Below, in pieces: positions 9,716-21,120 of a DNA stretch of 64,000 nt. The translations under genes were made by a program, and so were the position numbers. The notes below the pieces were generated by a model, which searched no databases, was not told the DNA's origin, and worked only from the letters and a program-made list of their open reading frames with translations. The stretch is from Pascua guehoae (taxonomy: Eukaryota > Basidiomycota > Tremellomycetes > Trichosporonales > Trichosporonaceae): the NCBI GenBank assembly GCA_001600415.1, contig BCJX01000002.1, positions 882,702 to 946,701 on the forward strand. Reading direction: 5' to 3'. The stretch's first letter is position 1; every line of letters begins with the position of its first letter.

Positions 9716-11778
9716 CTACCTCCTCGGCGTCTCTGGGACAAATGCGTGTCCAGCCACATCCTCGTCCACATCCTCGTCGTCGGTCGGCACCATCAAGTCG
9801 CCCAAGTCGTCGTCGTCGCTCTCGGGCAGATCATACAGCTCCATCCCACGCCGCTCAGTCATTGCACCCATGGGCGTATCCGGCGCCATGTGGCGGTTTG
9901 CGACGGGCGTTTCGGCAACAAAGCTCGGCACACTGCTGCGCTCCGACCGCACCCCACTTCCCCCCGCCCAGCGCTCGGCCGACGACGGCTCCTCGCGGAT
10001 CGGCGTGGGGTGGTAGAACCCCGCACCAAACATGCTACCCCCCGCGTGGCGGCCGCCATGCGCCGGCTGGCCGAGATGGTACTTTGGCTTTGCAGGTGTG
10101 GCAAAGATGAGCGTCTCGGCGTCTTGCTGTCGTTGCTGTTGCTGTTCCTGGTCGGCGTCGCTCTTGCGCCTGCGGCCGACGAGGCCGAGCCCGCGCGTCG
10201 GCTCGTCCTTTGGCTGGCTCTGGCTGTTTTGGCGGATCAGCGACGCCGAGCGCCGCAGTAGCCCCACCTCGCGGCCCTTGAACAGGTCCTTGCCGCTAGG
10301 CGCGCGGACAATGGACAGCTTGGCGCGGGGCGCGGGGTCGGTCGAGCTGCTCCGGGAGAAACGCGACTGGGCCTCCCGATCCTCAGAGGCGCGGGATGCA
10401 GAGCGGCGCCGGTCTCGGTCCCGATCAGCCGGAGGCGAGTGTACAGAGTGCGGGTGCGCAGACTGGGGTTGTTGTCCAGCAGAAATGCGGGACGAGCTGC
10501 GCTGCATCTTTGTTGCAGGCGGCGCAGATTTCGGTCCCACCTTGGACCGAAGGTCGGATGTGTCGACCGCCAGCCGCCGTGTGACTTTTGGCTTGCGCGG
10601 CTTCTTCTGCGGCACGAGCTCGGCAGGTATCGGCTTGCCAAAGACTTTGAGGTGGAACGAGGCGCAGAATGCCGCTTCTCGTGGAAGAAAGGATGGTACG
10701 AGGACAGTGTCCCAAAACTGCCGCAGCGCGGCGGACCCCACAGGCTCAGCGTCCTTGTCGGTATTGTTCCTCGGGCCCGCGTCTAGGCCAATACCAAGCT
10801 CGGCGACCGCTTGCCATACACCGATGCGGTCGGCGAGGAGCTCGAGCGAAGCATCTGGGTCATCGGTTGGGAGAGCAGGTGCGCCCCGTTTCCGCTTCTT
10901 CTTCTTTCGTTCGCCTCGGTGGGTACGATATATCAACAGCAGGATGACATGGATGAGAACCCTGCGATATGAGCTTATGAGTACCATAGTGATTGGCTCA
11001 CTCTCTTCGCTCAAATTCCTCGGTCATCGCCTTGGGTGGCATCACACGCTCGCCCTCGCTCACCACCCGGCTCTTGAACCGCAAATCGACTGCCATGGCA
11101 ATGACGTCTCGTTCGACGGGATCAATGCCCGCCGTGCGAGCGGCGTCCTCAAGCTTGGCACGCTCTTGCGCCGTCAGAGTCTCGGTCATGGACGCCGCAA
11201 CCACAGGTGGCAGTGTCCGTCGATGCCGGGCCTCGATATCGCCAAGGTTCAAGATGGGTCGCGACACCACGGCCGCGATTGCATCTCCATGTCCCGCCAC
11301 ACAGCGCTCGATATCGGCCACTAGGCCAGAGAGAGGGAACAAGGTCTACATGTTAGTCTCGAGTGCATCAGATCGGAGAGTGGGTTAGAAGTGCACACCT
11401 CTACACCACACACCTCTACACCACACACCTCCAGGCCCCATCGCAACCCACCTCGCCAAGATAGAGTGCCTCATAGTATCGCCGCGTGATATACGCATCC
11501 AGATCCTCTTCCGGCACCGAGCTCGGCCCGCTGTACGTCAGCAACAGGCTCCACTCGGCAGTGCCAATAAGACTGGCGGCAACGAAGTACCAATGGCACC
11601 ACCGCCGAACTTACGCGATAGATAGCGGCCACGCAACGGAGCCTGCGGGCTTTGCCGGGAGGTTGACTGGGCAGCTGAGGTCGAGCACAAATGGGAGTGG
11701 AGGAAGGGCGAGGTTCGGTGTGGGCACCGACGGAGACTCCGTCTCTGGTGGTGGAGGGTGGGCGAGTGCAGCGGCCAT
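9716..11778 (-). CDS. DNA replication regulator SLD3 (Treslin/TICRR functional counterpart)
   Basis: Minus-strand exons 11615-11778, 11452-11572, 11002-11345 and 9716-10961 encode 624 residues. Family signs in order: a Pro-rich start followed by LPFVLDLSCPVNLPAKPA; TRRYYEALYLGE at the beginning of the Sld3 domain; REVLIHVILLLIY spliced across an intron; a basic KKKKRKR block; ELLADRIGVWQAV; then a conserved helical segment ending in FGKPIP. In yeast, Sld3 recruits Cdc45 to loaded MCM and, once phosphorylated by S-CDK, binds Dpb11. The C-terminal third is disordered and Ser-rich, with several TP sites (ETPVANR, DTPMG, ETPRR) that could be CDK targets; this is inference. The chosen start is the first ATG in frame with the conserved block. 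Intron 11346-11451 carries three copies of cacacctctacac. Confidence 0.82.
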
Positions 11779-12532
11779 CGGTGTTGCGCGGGCTCGAGTC
11801 GCGCGGGGATGGCCGTTGATAAATAGCTGGGGGGGCGTGGGTGTACAGTAGCGATTTGGCCGATGACGAAGTGTGATAACTGGACAGGACGGCAGTGGAC
11901 AACAACAAGAGACAAGTAAGATTTCCCGACGCGTCGGCAAGTTGGCCGTGAGCCACCCAGATCCAGATGGATGACCACCACCACCCAACAACACGCAGCT
12001 ACGCGCTCAACTCGACTAGACCCTGAAAGCCAAAGGCGAGATACCCGATTTTGATCCCGCAGCGTCCCATGCTCATTTCAACGGCGACGGCCGACATTAA
12101 TCCAGTGTCCATTACAAAATTGTAATGAGACGGTTGTCTCCGACGTAATCGAGTCACGGGGTGGCTTGGCACGTGGCCTTTGGGTGGAGGGGATGCGGGG
12201 TCTCCAGGCGCTTAGTTGAGTTGCGGGGACCTTGTGTCATGATCCGAAGGCTCGGGTGACTGTCTGTCAACTGGAACCCACACGTTCCACTCACACCTCT
12301 GATGCCATGCTCACATGTCTCGAGTTGCAGCGGCCAGCGGCGTCATGCGCGCGTCTACCCATACGCGACCATCCAGCCTGCCCGCCAGCGACGCAACCAC
12401 TCCCTCTCCCTCTCCTACTTTGGCCACGACACACTCCAACATCTTGACACTTCTTCATCTCTCTTGCACAACACACAGATAGCACTCGTCTCCCTCTCAT
12501 ACCTATAAAGACCACCACCCACTCGTGCAACA
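11779..12532. promoter_or_regulatory. Divergent promoter region of SLD3 and the ALDH7 gene
   Basis: A 754-bp region between divergently transcribed genes with no coding sequence. Near the plus-strand gene it turns pyrimidine-rich (tccctctccctctcctac at about 12403-12420) and contains ctcatacctataaagacc about 30 bp before the ATG at 12533. Confidence 0.45.
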
Positions 12533-14922
12533 ATGTCCCGTACAATCCTCGCCCGCTCCCTCCTCCTGCGCTCTTCCCGCGTTGCACCCCGCCTCGCCAT
12601 GCCTGCTCCCGTCTTCTCTTCACCTGCACTCCGCACTGTGTCAAAGTCGGGCATGCTCTCCACCCAGGCCTCGGCCGCCCGCGCCCTCTCCACCCGCACG
12701 CAGACGGTCCTTTCCGCCCTCGGCCTCCCCGACCCGGAGAAGGAGGTCCTCCCCGGTGTCTTTGACGGGTCGTGGGGTGGTACCGGACCCATCATCGAGT
12801 CTCTCTGCCCCGCCACTGGTGAAGTCATTGGTCGCGTCCAGACGGTTAGTACGGGTGGTATCTAGTATGTCGATAGGTGTTGCTGACACTTGTGCTCGTT
12901 GCCGTGCATCGGTTGCCTCTTTCCATACCCGCTCTGATACGACCCACTTGTCCCCTACCAGGCTACCCCCGAGGAGACCCGCCTGGCCATTGCAAAGTCC
13001 GCCGAGGCGGCCCGCACGATCGGCACGATGCCCGGCCCCAAGCGCGGTGATGTGATCCGCCAGATCCGCCAGGCACTCGACGACAACCTCGGCGCGCTCG
13101 GTGACCTCGTCTCGCTCGAGATGGGTAAGATTAAGAGCGAAGGCAAGGGTGAAGTCCAGGAGGTGAGTCACGCTTGCATGCTCACGTGGAGTTATAGCTG
13201 ACACCGCAGTTCATTGACATTGTGAGCCGCGCGGTTTGAAGGGGTATGGTACTGCAGCATGTTCTGACTCTAGTGCGACCACGGTGTCGGCCTCTCGCGA
13301 TCGGTTGCCGGCCGTGTTCTCCCCTCGGAGCGCCCCGACCACGTCATCTACGAGAGTGCGTCGTGCGGCTTGGAATACTGTGGCACTGCTGATTCCAGTC
13401 CCCAACCCCCTCGGTGTTGTTGGTATTCTCTCGGCCTTCAACTTCCCTGTAAGTAGATGGTACCGAGCATCGTAAAGACCACCGCTGACTCCTAGGTTGC
13501 TGTCTACGTATGTCTTGTCTCTGCCCTCCCGTTTCAGCTACTAACCACCTTTTTTCTTTGCACTACAGGGCTGGTGAGTCTCTCTACCATCTCCAAGACA
13601 GCCCGCTAACGGTACAGGAACTTTGCCATTGCTCTCGCCACTGGTAACTCGACCATCTGGAAGCCTTCGCCGACCACGCCTCTGTGAGCATTCAGACGAT
13701 AGTCATAGCTGACCTTTCAGCTGCGCCATTGCTGTCACCCGCTTGATTCAGCAGGTCCTTGAGAAGAACGGCCTGCCCGGCGCCGCGGCCTCGCTCGTGT
13801 GCGGCGACGTCGACGTCGGAAAGGAGGTTGTCGGCAGCCCCGACGTCTCACTCGTGAGCTTTACCGGCTCGGAGCGCGTCGGCAAGGAGGTTGGCAAGAA
13901 CGTCCAGGACCGCTTTGGCAAGCTCATTCTCGAGCTCGGTGGCAACAACGGTGAGCTCGCGTGGAATTCCATTCAAGGTACACTGCTAATGCCCAGCCGT
14001 CATTGTTGACAAGGACGCCGACCTGCGCATTGCCCTCCAGGCTGTCCTCTTTGGCGCCGTCGGCACCGCGTGAGTAGCGTCGCATGCCTAGCATGTATCC
14101 AGACTAACTCTCCAGTGGCCAGCGCTGCACGTCGACTCGCCGTCTCCTGCTTCACAAGGACATTGCAAAGGACTTCCTCGGCCGCCTCCTCCCCTTCTAC
14201 GACTCGGCGACCAAGGCCCAGACCCTCGCCATGGGCGACCCGCTCAACCCCGTCACTCTCATCGGCCCTCTCCACACCCCCACCGCTGTGAAGACTTACG
14301 AAAAGACGATCGAGGACGTTACATCGCGTGGCGGTGAGGTCCTCACCAAGCGCAGCGGTCGCATCGAGGCACCCGAGGAATTCAAGGAGGCCACTGGCGG
14401 CAACTGGGTCTGGCCTACCGTCATCCGCCCCAAGCTCGACGACCCCTGCTGGCGCGAGGAGTAAGTAGCACAGGATGGAGCGCCTCGGACAAGCCCACTG
14501 ACACGCAGGGTGTTTGCCCCTATCCTCTACGTTGCCGAGTTTGAGACCCTCGACGAGGCCATCAAGTAAGTCGGTTGTATGCGCGCGTGTAACGGTGCCC
14601 ACCCCTGCCCACATTTCCCTAACATGCCAGGATCAACAACAGCGTCCCACAGGGTCTTTCGTCGTCGCTCTTCACAAAGAACCTGCAGGCCATGGGCAAG
14701 TGGCTCGGCCCCGCGGGCAGCGACTGCGGTATTGTCAACATCAACATTGGCACGAGCGGTGCCGAGATTGGCGCCGCGTTTGGCGGCAACAAGTCGACTG
14801 GATGGGGACGCGAGTCTGGCGGCGACGCGTGGAAGCAGTATGTCCGCTGGAGCGCGGCCACGGTCAACTATGGCAACACGTTGCCCCTCGCCCAGGGTGT
14901 GTCGTTTGGTCCCTCCGAGTAG
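12533..14922 (+). CDS. Aldehyde dehydrogenase, ALDH7/antiquitin family (alpha-aminoadipic semialdehyde dehydrogenase-like), mitochondrial
   Basis: Thirteen exons: 12533-12844, 12962-13162, 13210-13221, 13274-13355, 13399-13448, 13496-13507, 13569-13573, 13618-13683, 13721-13950, 13997-14069, 14116-14460, 14509-14565 and 14631-14922. They join in phase to 578 residues. The N terminus (about residues 1-60) is rich in Arg, Ser and Ala without acidic residues, a likely mitochondrial presequence. Family motifs seen: [44 protein letters not shown] with the catalytic Glu, and GQRCT with the catalytic Cys. The substrate-pocket and C-terminal segments ([44 protein letters not shown]) are typical of antiquitins. 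They oxidise semialdehydes with NAD+, in animals within lysine degradation; the fungal physiological substrate is not certain. One exon is only 5 nt and two others are 12 nt. Confidence 0.92.
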
Positions 14923-15223
14923 TGTAGCTGTAGCAGTACAAGTAGCAGTAGCTTGAGAGAGAGAGCATCTGGGGACCGTTTGATGTATTCGGTTATTGTT
15001 TGCGTGGCATTGTGATTGGCACTCAGGCGTGTACTGTGCGTTTCCATAAACTGGCACTCGGCACCTGGTCGTTACGATGCCTGAATGAAGCCAGCGCTTC
15101 AGCTGCAAGAAACTTTGGACACGACTGAGCATATTCATCTTTATTGGTTGCTTTGCCTATTTTACCCAACTACACTGCACTCGGGGGTCACTGCATCAGA
15201 ACCGCCCCGCCCTCGGCGCCGTT
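14923..15223. other. Convergent intergenic region
   Basis: Short AG/GT-rich simple sequence (gtagcagtacaagtagcagtagc at 14930-14953) follows the ALDH7 stop. No gene is seen. Confidence 0.4.
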
Positions 15224-15484
15224 TCAGTTTCCAGTGTGGGGCAGCCCCAGCGGCTCCAGCGGCTCCAGCGTGCACCTGCAGAACCCCCACGACCGGCAGG
15301 CCACGTACCCACGGCCGTGTCCCGCACAGAGCGATCTGCACGTGGTGATTTCCTTCTTGGAACAGAACACCCAGTCCAAACCATCCCGCGAAATGAGAAC
15401 GTTCTCGGCGGGCGCGGCGGCGGGGGCCGCCGTGGCGAGTGCCGCCAAGGCGAGCACAGAAGCCAAGACTCGAGTGACGAGCAT
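15224..15484 (-). CDS. Small secreted six-cysteine protein, defensin-like (CS-alpha-beta spacing)
   Basis: A single-exon frame of 86 residues. The first ~20 residues (MLVTRVLASVLALAALATAA) form a clear signal peptide; the mature part would begin near Pro21-Glu27. It contains exactly six cysteines spaced C-x7-C-x3-C-x9-C-x5-C-x-C (residues 41 to 70), which fits the CxxxC...CxC signature of CS-alpha-beta peptides; the segment GYVACRSWGFCRC resembles the gamma-core end of fungal and insect defensins. A short tail (TLEPLEPLG..) follows, encoded by a ggctccagc repeat. A TATA-like sequence (gatataag on the minus strand, near 15609) lies about 125 bp upstream of the ATG. Function as an antimicrobial or effector peptide is inference from spacing alone; it could be another small secreted cysteine-rich protein. 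Confidence 0.65.
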   Translation of the reverse strand: MLVTRVLASVLALAALATAAPAAAPAENVLISRDGLDWVFCSKKEITTCRSLCAGHGRGYVACRSWGFCRCTLEPLEPLGLPHTGN

Positions 15485-15729
15485 CCTGGGACGTCAGCGC
15501 CGGCCTGAGCGGTCGGTGGGCAGACACACGTAAAAGAAACAGTTGAGGAACAAGGAAGGAGTAGCGAGTTAGGCGTAGGTAGGCCAGAACACCAACCACG
15601 GGCCGCTTATATCTGTTGCGAGTTGACGGATGTCTCGCCTCTGTAGCAGTGGAGCGTTCAAGATCGACTGACCATCGTCGCATGAACCCCGTATAGCCCG
15701 AACTAACCTGCACAGACTCGGCTGTTTTG

Positions 15730-16830
15730 CACATCACGAGTGCAGTCTAGTCTTGTTCGGCACGGTGTTGGGACTAGAGACCGCTATCTAAAATGGCGGA
15801 ACGAGGTCGCTCGGCACAAGCTGTCATTCTTAATCTTGACCAGAGTCGAGCTCACGAACAGCGCCGTGGCAGTCAGGTCAGGCCGATCGATACCCAGAAG
15901 GGCTTCAGAAAGGCTGGGATTGAAGCGCGCCAGTCACATGACAACTGTGCAGAGACTCGGTGATGCAGATCACGAGTGCAGCTTTTGGAGCGTTGTTGGG
16001 TGACTCGAGACTGATATATGCGCACCGCGCGGTACAAGCCGCTTGTTGGGGAATTCTTGGTCACAAAAGCGTGGCTCTTACCGAGCGATACCCAGAAAGG
16101 AGACGACTTCCAGTACGCCACAGTCACATGACGCACACAAACTCGGTGATACAGAGCACGCGTGCGGTGTTGGGAGGCTAGAGACCGCTATCTAAAATGG
16201 CGGAACGAGGTCGCTCGGTACGAGTCACTATGCTTAATCTTGACGGATTCTTACACAAGAATAGTGTGGTGCCACAAAGGTCATGCTGATCGATACCCAG
16301 AGGCAAAAGGTTGGGCTTCGCTTCAAGTGGGCAAGCGTCATATGACAACTGTGCAGCGACTGGGTGATGCAGATCACGAGTCTTCCGAACCGGGTTGGGT
16401 GCCTCGAGACCGCTATCTAAAATGACAGCGACGTCGCTCGGAGAAAGCTTCCAGTCTGAATCTTGACGCATTCTTGGTCAAAAAAACATGGCTCATACAG
16501 ATTGATACCCAGAAAGGAGACGGCGTCAAGTGGGCCACAGTCACATGACAACAGTACACCGACCCAATAATGAACTGTATGAAACTCGGTGATGCAGATC
16601 GCGAGTGCAGCACCCCGGTGTCGTGACTAGAGACCGCTCTAAAATGGCGGAGCGACGTCGCTCGGCACGAGTCACACGGCTTCATCTTGAGAGTCTTGCA
16701 CTTGCTGGTCCAGCAAACTAAACCAGGCACTCCTCGCAAGCGTCATGTCGGCAGCGTCATGCCGGTACCCAGAGAAGTTTGGGGGCAAGCTCAAGGTAAG
16801 CTCAAGGGCCACAGTCACATGTCGACTGTT
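15730..16830. repeat. Satellite-like array of five diverged ~215-bp units
   Basis: Recurring landmarks in order are ctagagaccgctatctaaaa (near 15773, 16178, 16408 and 16625; degenerate near 16007), tggcggaacgaggtcgctcgg, gatcgatacccagaaagg, and gccacagtcacatgac (near 15935, 16118, 16540 and 16810; degenerate near 16337), then gactcggtgatgcagatcacgag. Unit length is about 190-230 bp. No unit is open in any frame through its length. The array separates the defensin-like gene from the helicase gene. Confidence 0.8.
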
Positions 16831-17475
16831 GTTTGGCGTACGCCAGCTGACATCACCCCGTTTGCGAGTAATCTTGCTGGTGGACTTGTAGTTACAGTAG
16901 CACAGAGTGAAAGTGATACGCCCCCGCGGTCGCATGACTCATGAACAACGGACGCTGTCCACATACAGACCCAGCGCAGTCCCTAACGCAGATTGTAGCG
17001 TTCCACTCATGCCAACCCCTTTGTGTCGGCCAGTTGCCAGTTGCAAGTCGCCCAGCAAAGTGTGGTAACCATGGGTCGCGGCCGTGACTTAGACGAGTGT
17101 TGCCCAACTGGCGACTATTGCCTTGGCAAGCCTTGTCTTCGTCGGGGTATGTATCATCTCGGTAGACAGGGCATGGGTCGGCATGGGTCCACGAGGCTTG
17201 CATTGCAGATGGGACGGTGGGGAGCACTTGGGGGCTGTGAGGCCACTGTGGGCAATGAGGGACTGTGGGGGCACAACCCGCACATCAAAGCAGCAACTCG
17301 GGTCGAAATGCTACGGGCATCCACCCCGAGCCTGCTACATTGTGCTCGTCGGGGCTCAAGTCAGCTCTGACGAGCGGTTTGATGCAGATTCTCCAGGCGA
17401 CGGTGGACGGCCCCATGAGGTTGGCGAGATCTGCACACGTACTGCCTAGGACTGTGATCATTTTGGACGCTCGAC
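16831..17475. other. Gene-free stretch
   Basis: No coding region, RNA gene or clear repeat is supported beyond isolated short direct repeats such as gggtcggcatgggtccacgag near 17176. Confidence 0.4.
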
Positions 17476-17477
17476 TC

Positions 17478-17556
17478 TGCGGCAGCTCTCAGCTCTCAGC
17501 TCTCAGCTCTCAGCTCTCAGCGCAGCTCTCAGCTCTCAGCTCTCTGCTCTCTGCAC
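17478..17556. repeat. 7-bp microsatellite (agctctc)n
   Basis: About ten units of agctctc, interrupted by one cgcagctctc and degenerating to tctgctctctgc at the end. Confidence 0.9.
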
Positions 17557-17959
17557 GTCAGCAGGTCAGCAGTTCAGCGATCCACACGACACTCGGCCCA
17601 CCAGGGCACCGCACCCAACCACCACCACCCCACAACCGCATTAGCAACGAACCGCCAACATGTCCTCCCCCGTTCCAGAGCCGCATCCGACTGACCTGCC
17701 GGGTCGGCACGAGCGACTCCACGTGCCGCGGGGCCAGCCCCAAACCCCCTCGCCATGTTCCATAATCCCAGCCTGCCCTGGCTAGGCTTGCGTGGGGACA
17801 AGGCGGGCCACGCGGCCAGACGCAATCTCGTTCCGATGCAGTACACAATGCATTGATGCAGATGCCAAAGAACCCATGATAAGCGGTGCAGCGCACCCAG
17901 TCCCGTGTAGTAATGTAACGTAGAGTCGTCCCGGCCTCGTCCATCGCGAGCGTCGCCCA

Positions 17960-18045
17960 GATCAAACCTTGCCCTTGACACGCGCGCCGATTAAACCTTT
18001 GCCCTCGACACGCGCGCCGATTAAACCTTTGCCCTCGACACGGGT
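17960..18045. repeat. 32-bp tandem repeat overlapping the 3' end of the helicase gene
   Basis: Three copies of gcgccgattaaacctttgccctcgacac(gcgc). The inner unit supplies the helicase stop codon (18021-18023) and its last codons, so repeat copy number could change the end of the transcript. Confidence 0.8.
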
Positions 18046-20743
18046 GCGGCAATGGACTGCCCCGCACGCTGGAACCAGGGCACCTCGACGAGCCAGCTCT
18101 GCTCGAATGCCGACACGTTGCGGGCGTAGATTGCCGATGTGATTGCCTGGGACGTGTCAGCAGGGGCTCGCTACCAACCGGTTATTTGTGTCTGCTGTCT
18201 TCCTGGCGGTTGGAGACAAACTCACCAACTCGTCATAGACGATCGCGGGCACCTTCCTGCCTGCCAGGACCGAGCTGGGGTGGATCTTGACCTGGAGACT
18301 GCCCGCGGCCTGGCGGTAGCTGCCGTCTGCCTGGATGACGGCCGTGTTCATAAACAGGCCCTGGAGGAGGGCATGCCCGACGGTGCCCGTCTCGCTCCCG
18401 CAGCTCGTGATCTTGTGTCCGAAGCGGTCGGCGAGTTCGCGGAGCTGGGCGCGGACTTTGGTGGCCGCAGCGAGGGTTTTGGAGTTGATGTGGTTGTCGC
18501 GACACCAGGCCGCGAGGCCGACGTGGTCGTTTTTGGCCCCGCCCTTGGACTTGTGTTTGCCCTTGCCCTTTGCGTTGGGCTTGTCGGCACGCTCGTCCTT
18601 GAGCTCGAGGTAGGCGCGGAGGACGTTCATGGCGGTCAGGTGGTCGCCCTCGCGGTGGATGAACTTCGCACGGGCCGCGGCGGCCGTCTCGCGCGCGTCC
18701 TGGGCGCGGTCGAGAAAGACGGGACCAGAGTTGACGAGGGCGAGAATGTCAATGATTTCCGCCGCGCACCCGAGCTCAAACGCCGCGACGAGGATGCGGG
18801 CATGTTCCGGGTCGAGCGGGAAGCGGAGCATTTCACGGCCCATGGGCGTAATCTGCGTTGGGGACGAAATGGCCCCCAAGCCCGCGAGCGAGCGGAACGC
18901 TGCGGCCACGGAGTCGCGCGATGGCGGGTCAATGTACTCGAATGTGAATGGGTCCTGCTGCATGGCAATCAGCTGCAGCACCGCACTCGACAGGTTGCAC
19001 CGCTGGATCTCGGGCGTGTCGAATTCGGGCATGGCGCGGAACGCCTTTTCAGTGTACAGGCGTAAACACTCGCCGGGCATCTAAAGAGAGACACACAGTC
19101 AGCCAATCGTGGGTTTCGTCTGCACGGTTTCAAACGTACCTCTCGACCTGCGCGGCCGGTACGCTGCCACGCGCTCGCCTGGGAGATTTGCATCTTCTTG
19201 AGGTGCTCAATCGCGCCGCTCGCGCGGTAAATGTACTCTTTTTCCTTTTTGTAGCCCGAGTCGACCACAAACGCAATGCCAGGGATGGTGAGCGACGTTT
19301 CTGCAATGTTGGTCGCGACGACAATGCGCCGCGTCTTCTCGGGAACGGGCGCAAATATCTTGGCCTGGGCCGTGGGCGGCAGCGACGCATAGAGCGGGAG
19401 GACCTGGAGCTGCATGTCGTCTGGGGGCAGGTCGTGGCCGCGGCGGCGCAGGAGCGCGACGAGGTTTTCAATCTCGTCTGAACCAGGCATAAACACGAGC
19501 ATTTCGCCCACGGGCGCCGGCTTGCGCGTGTGCACCATCATGGCCGCGTCGGCTGCCGCCTCGATAAAGTCGTCCACGGGCGAGGCAGTGTGCGACGTGG
19601 CCACGTCAAACATGCGGCCGGGCACGTTTAAGGCCGGGCACCCGCCAAAGAAGTTTGTAAACTTTGCTGGGTCGAGGGTGGCACTCATAATGACAATCTT
19701 GAGCGGGCGGCCCTTGCCCTCGGCCGCGAGCGCCTTGCGGATACGCTGGATCTTCTTCATGCTGCCCAGGAGGAAATCCGTGTTGAGTGTCCGCTCGTGC
19801 GCCTCGTCAATGATCACCACATCGTAGCGTGTGAGCAGGTTGAGGCCGCTATCGGGTTCGTCGCTGTCGGCTGCTGCAGTGCTTGCTCGAGCTTTGCCAT
19901 TTGCCTTGGCAGCCCCATTGGGCTTACCCCCAGCCTCCGCCGCGCCCTTATCCCCCTCCTTGCCCTTGCTCTTGTCGCCGCGCCGTCCGTCCCCATTCGC
20001 CAGCTCGCGCATGAGGACACCCTCGGTCATGAACCGCACTTTGGTGTCACGCGTACACACATCCTCAAAGCGGACAGCGTAACCGACCTCGCCGCCGATA
20101 GCACACCCCATTTCCGCAGCCACACGCGTCGCGAGCGAAATGGTCGGCAGCCTACGCGGCTGCGTAATGGCCACGCTGGGGCCGTGGGGTCCAAACTGAT
20201 CGAGCGCGATGCGGTGCCGCCGCAGGAGCTGGCCGAGTTGCGTCGACTTTCCACAGCCGGTTTCGCCGACAATCTGGGCAGGTCAGCGTACTGCCCCAAT
20301 GCCAAACTGCGCGAGGGCACGCACCACCACCGTGTCGTGCTTCATAATCTCGTCCAGGATCATGCGCCGGCCTGCCTGTCAGTCATCTCAACAACTCGCA
20401 TCGCGCATCGTCGCCAGGAAGCACACTACACACCCTGGTAGAACGGCAGCTCGTAGCGCTTGACGAGCAGCTCGGCCGCAATCTTGTCCCGTCGCTCCTG
20501 GGCCGCATCGTCGACCGCAGTCCCATTCGCGCCCAAGCCCTTGACCTTGCGCTTCTTCTTGCCCTCGCCGTTCGCAATCCCGACCCCGTTGACAGACTTG
20601 CGTTTCTTGAGTGGCCGGTCGCCGGACAAGGGCACATGCTCGCTGCCCGAGGCAACCTCGTCCTCCGAGTCGTCCGAGAAGAAGTTTGCCACGCGCGGAG
20701 TGGGTTTGCTCGAGCTGGGGCCCGAGGGGATCTCTGGCGGCAT
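18021..20743 (-). CDS. DEAH-box ATP-dependent RNA helicase, probably DHR2/DHX33-like (ribosome biogenesis)
   Basis: Minus-strand exons 20434-20743, 20325-20371, 19140-20273, 18226-19080 and 18021-18146 give 823 residues. In order: a disordered start with a basic stretch (KKRKS, KKKRKVKG) suggesting nuclear/nucleolar import; LPFYQGRRM; Walker A GETGCGKST created by an exon junction; TQPRR (Ia); IIDEAHERT (II, DEAH); IMSATLDPAKF (III); TNIAETSLTIPGI (V); QRTGRAGRE (VI); then the winged-helix/ratchet (HA2) region beginning CNLSSAVLQL and an OB-fold end (VFLDRAQ..., HPSSVL, VYDEL). It would unwind RNA using ATP. Between motif Ib and DEAH there is a ~50-residue low-complexity insertion rich in Gly, Lys, Ala and Asn. 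Assignment to DHR2/DHX33 rather than another DEAH helicase rests on overall layout and is not certain. Confidence 0.85.
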
Positions 20744-21120
20744 GACTGGTCGTTGGGGGTTATGGGTAGAGTAGTGGTGTTGGCTTTGTGGGTGTGGTGG
20801 GTATCTTTGGCACACCAGCTGAGTGGGGATCAACAAATGTGCGAAATAATTTGCTCCCGCCAGGTGCCTCTGGTGACACTCAGCTGCCAGCCACAAATAC
20901 TGCTAGACTGCTGCCAAGTTTGCCGTGCGCGATGTGAAGCATTGAACAGCATGAAGAGGCTGTCGGATAAAGAGGTGGCTACGTAGAAGGCAGAGTGAGA
21001 GCATAACTAAACATGGGGTAAGAAATGATGCCTGGAAGCAGCCCGTGACGATGACAGTCTAATACCCGACTTTTGACGTTTGCCCCATTGGATGTCCAGA
21101 GTAATGACTATGCATGCAGT
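20744..21120. other. Intergenic, helicase promoter region
   Basis: The helicase promoter should lie here (transcription leftward); MRP51 ends at 21121. No further gene is seen. Confidence 0.4.

Noticed and set aside
10032..11324. Long plus-strand open frame (430 codons)
   Set aside because: Antisense to SLD3, crosses its introns and shows no domain-like composition (Arg/Ser/Cys-rich).
15730..16830. CRISPR-like array
   Set aside because: Repeats are ~215 bp with no short unique spacers, and the host is a eukaryote.
18139..19065. Long plus-strand open frame (308 codons)
   Set aside because: It lies antisense to the well-supported DEAH helicase exons; GC-rich codon use keeps the opposite strand open.
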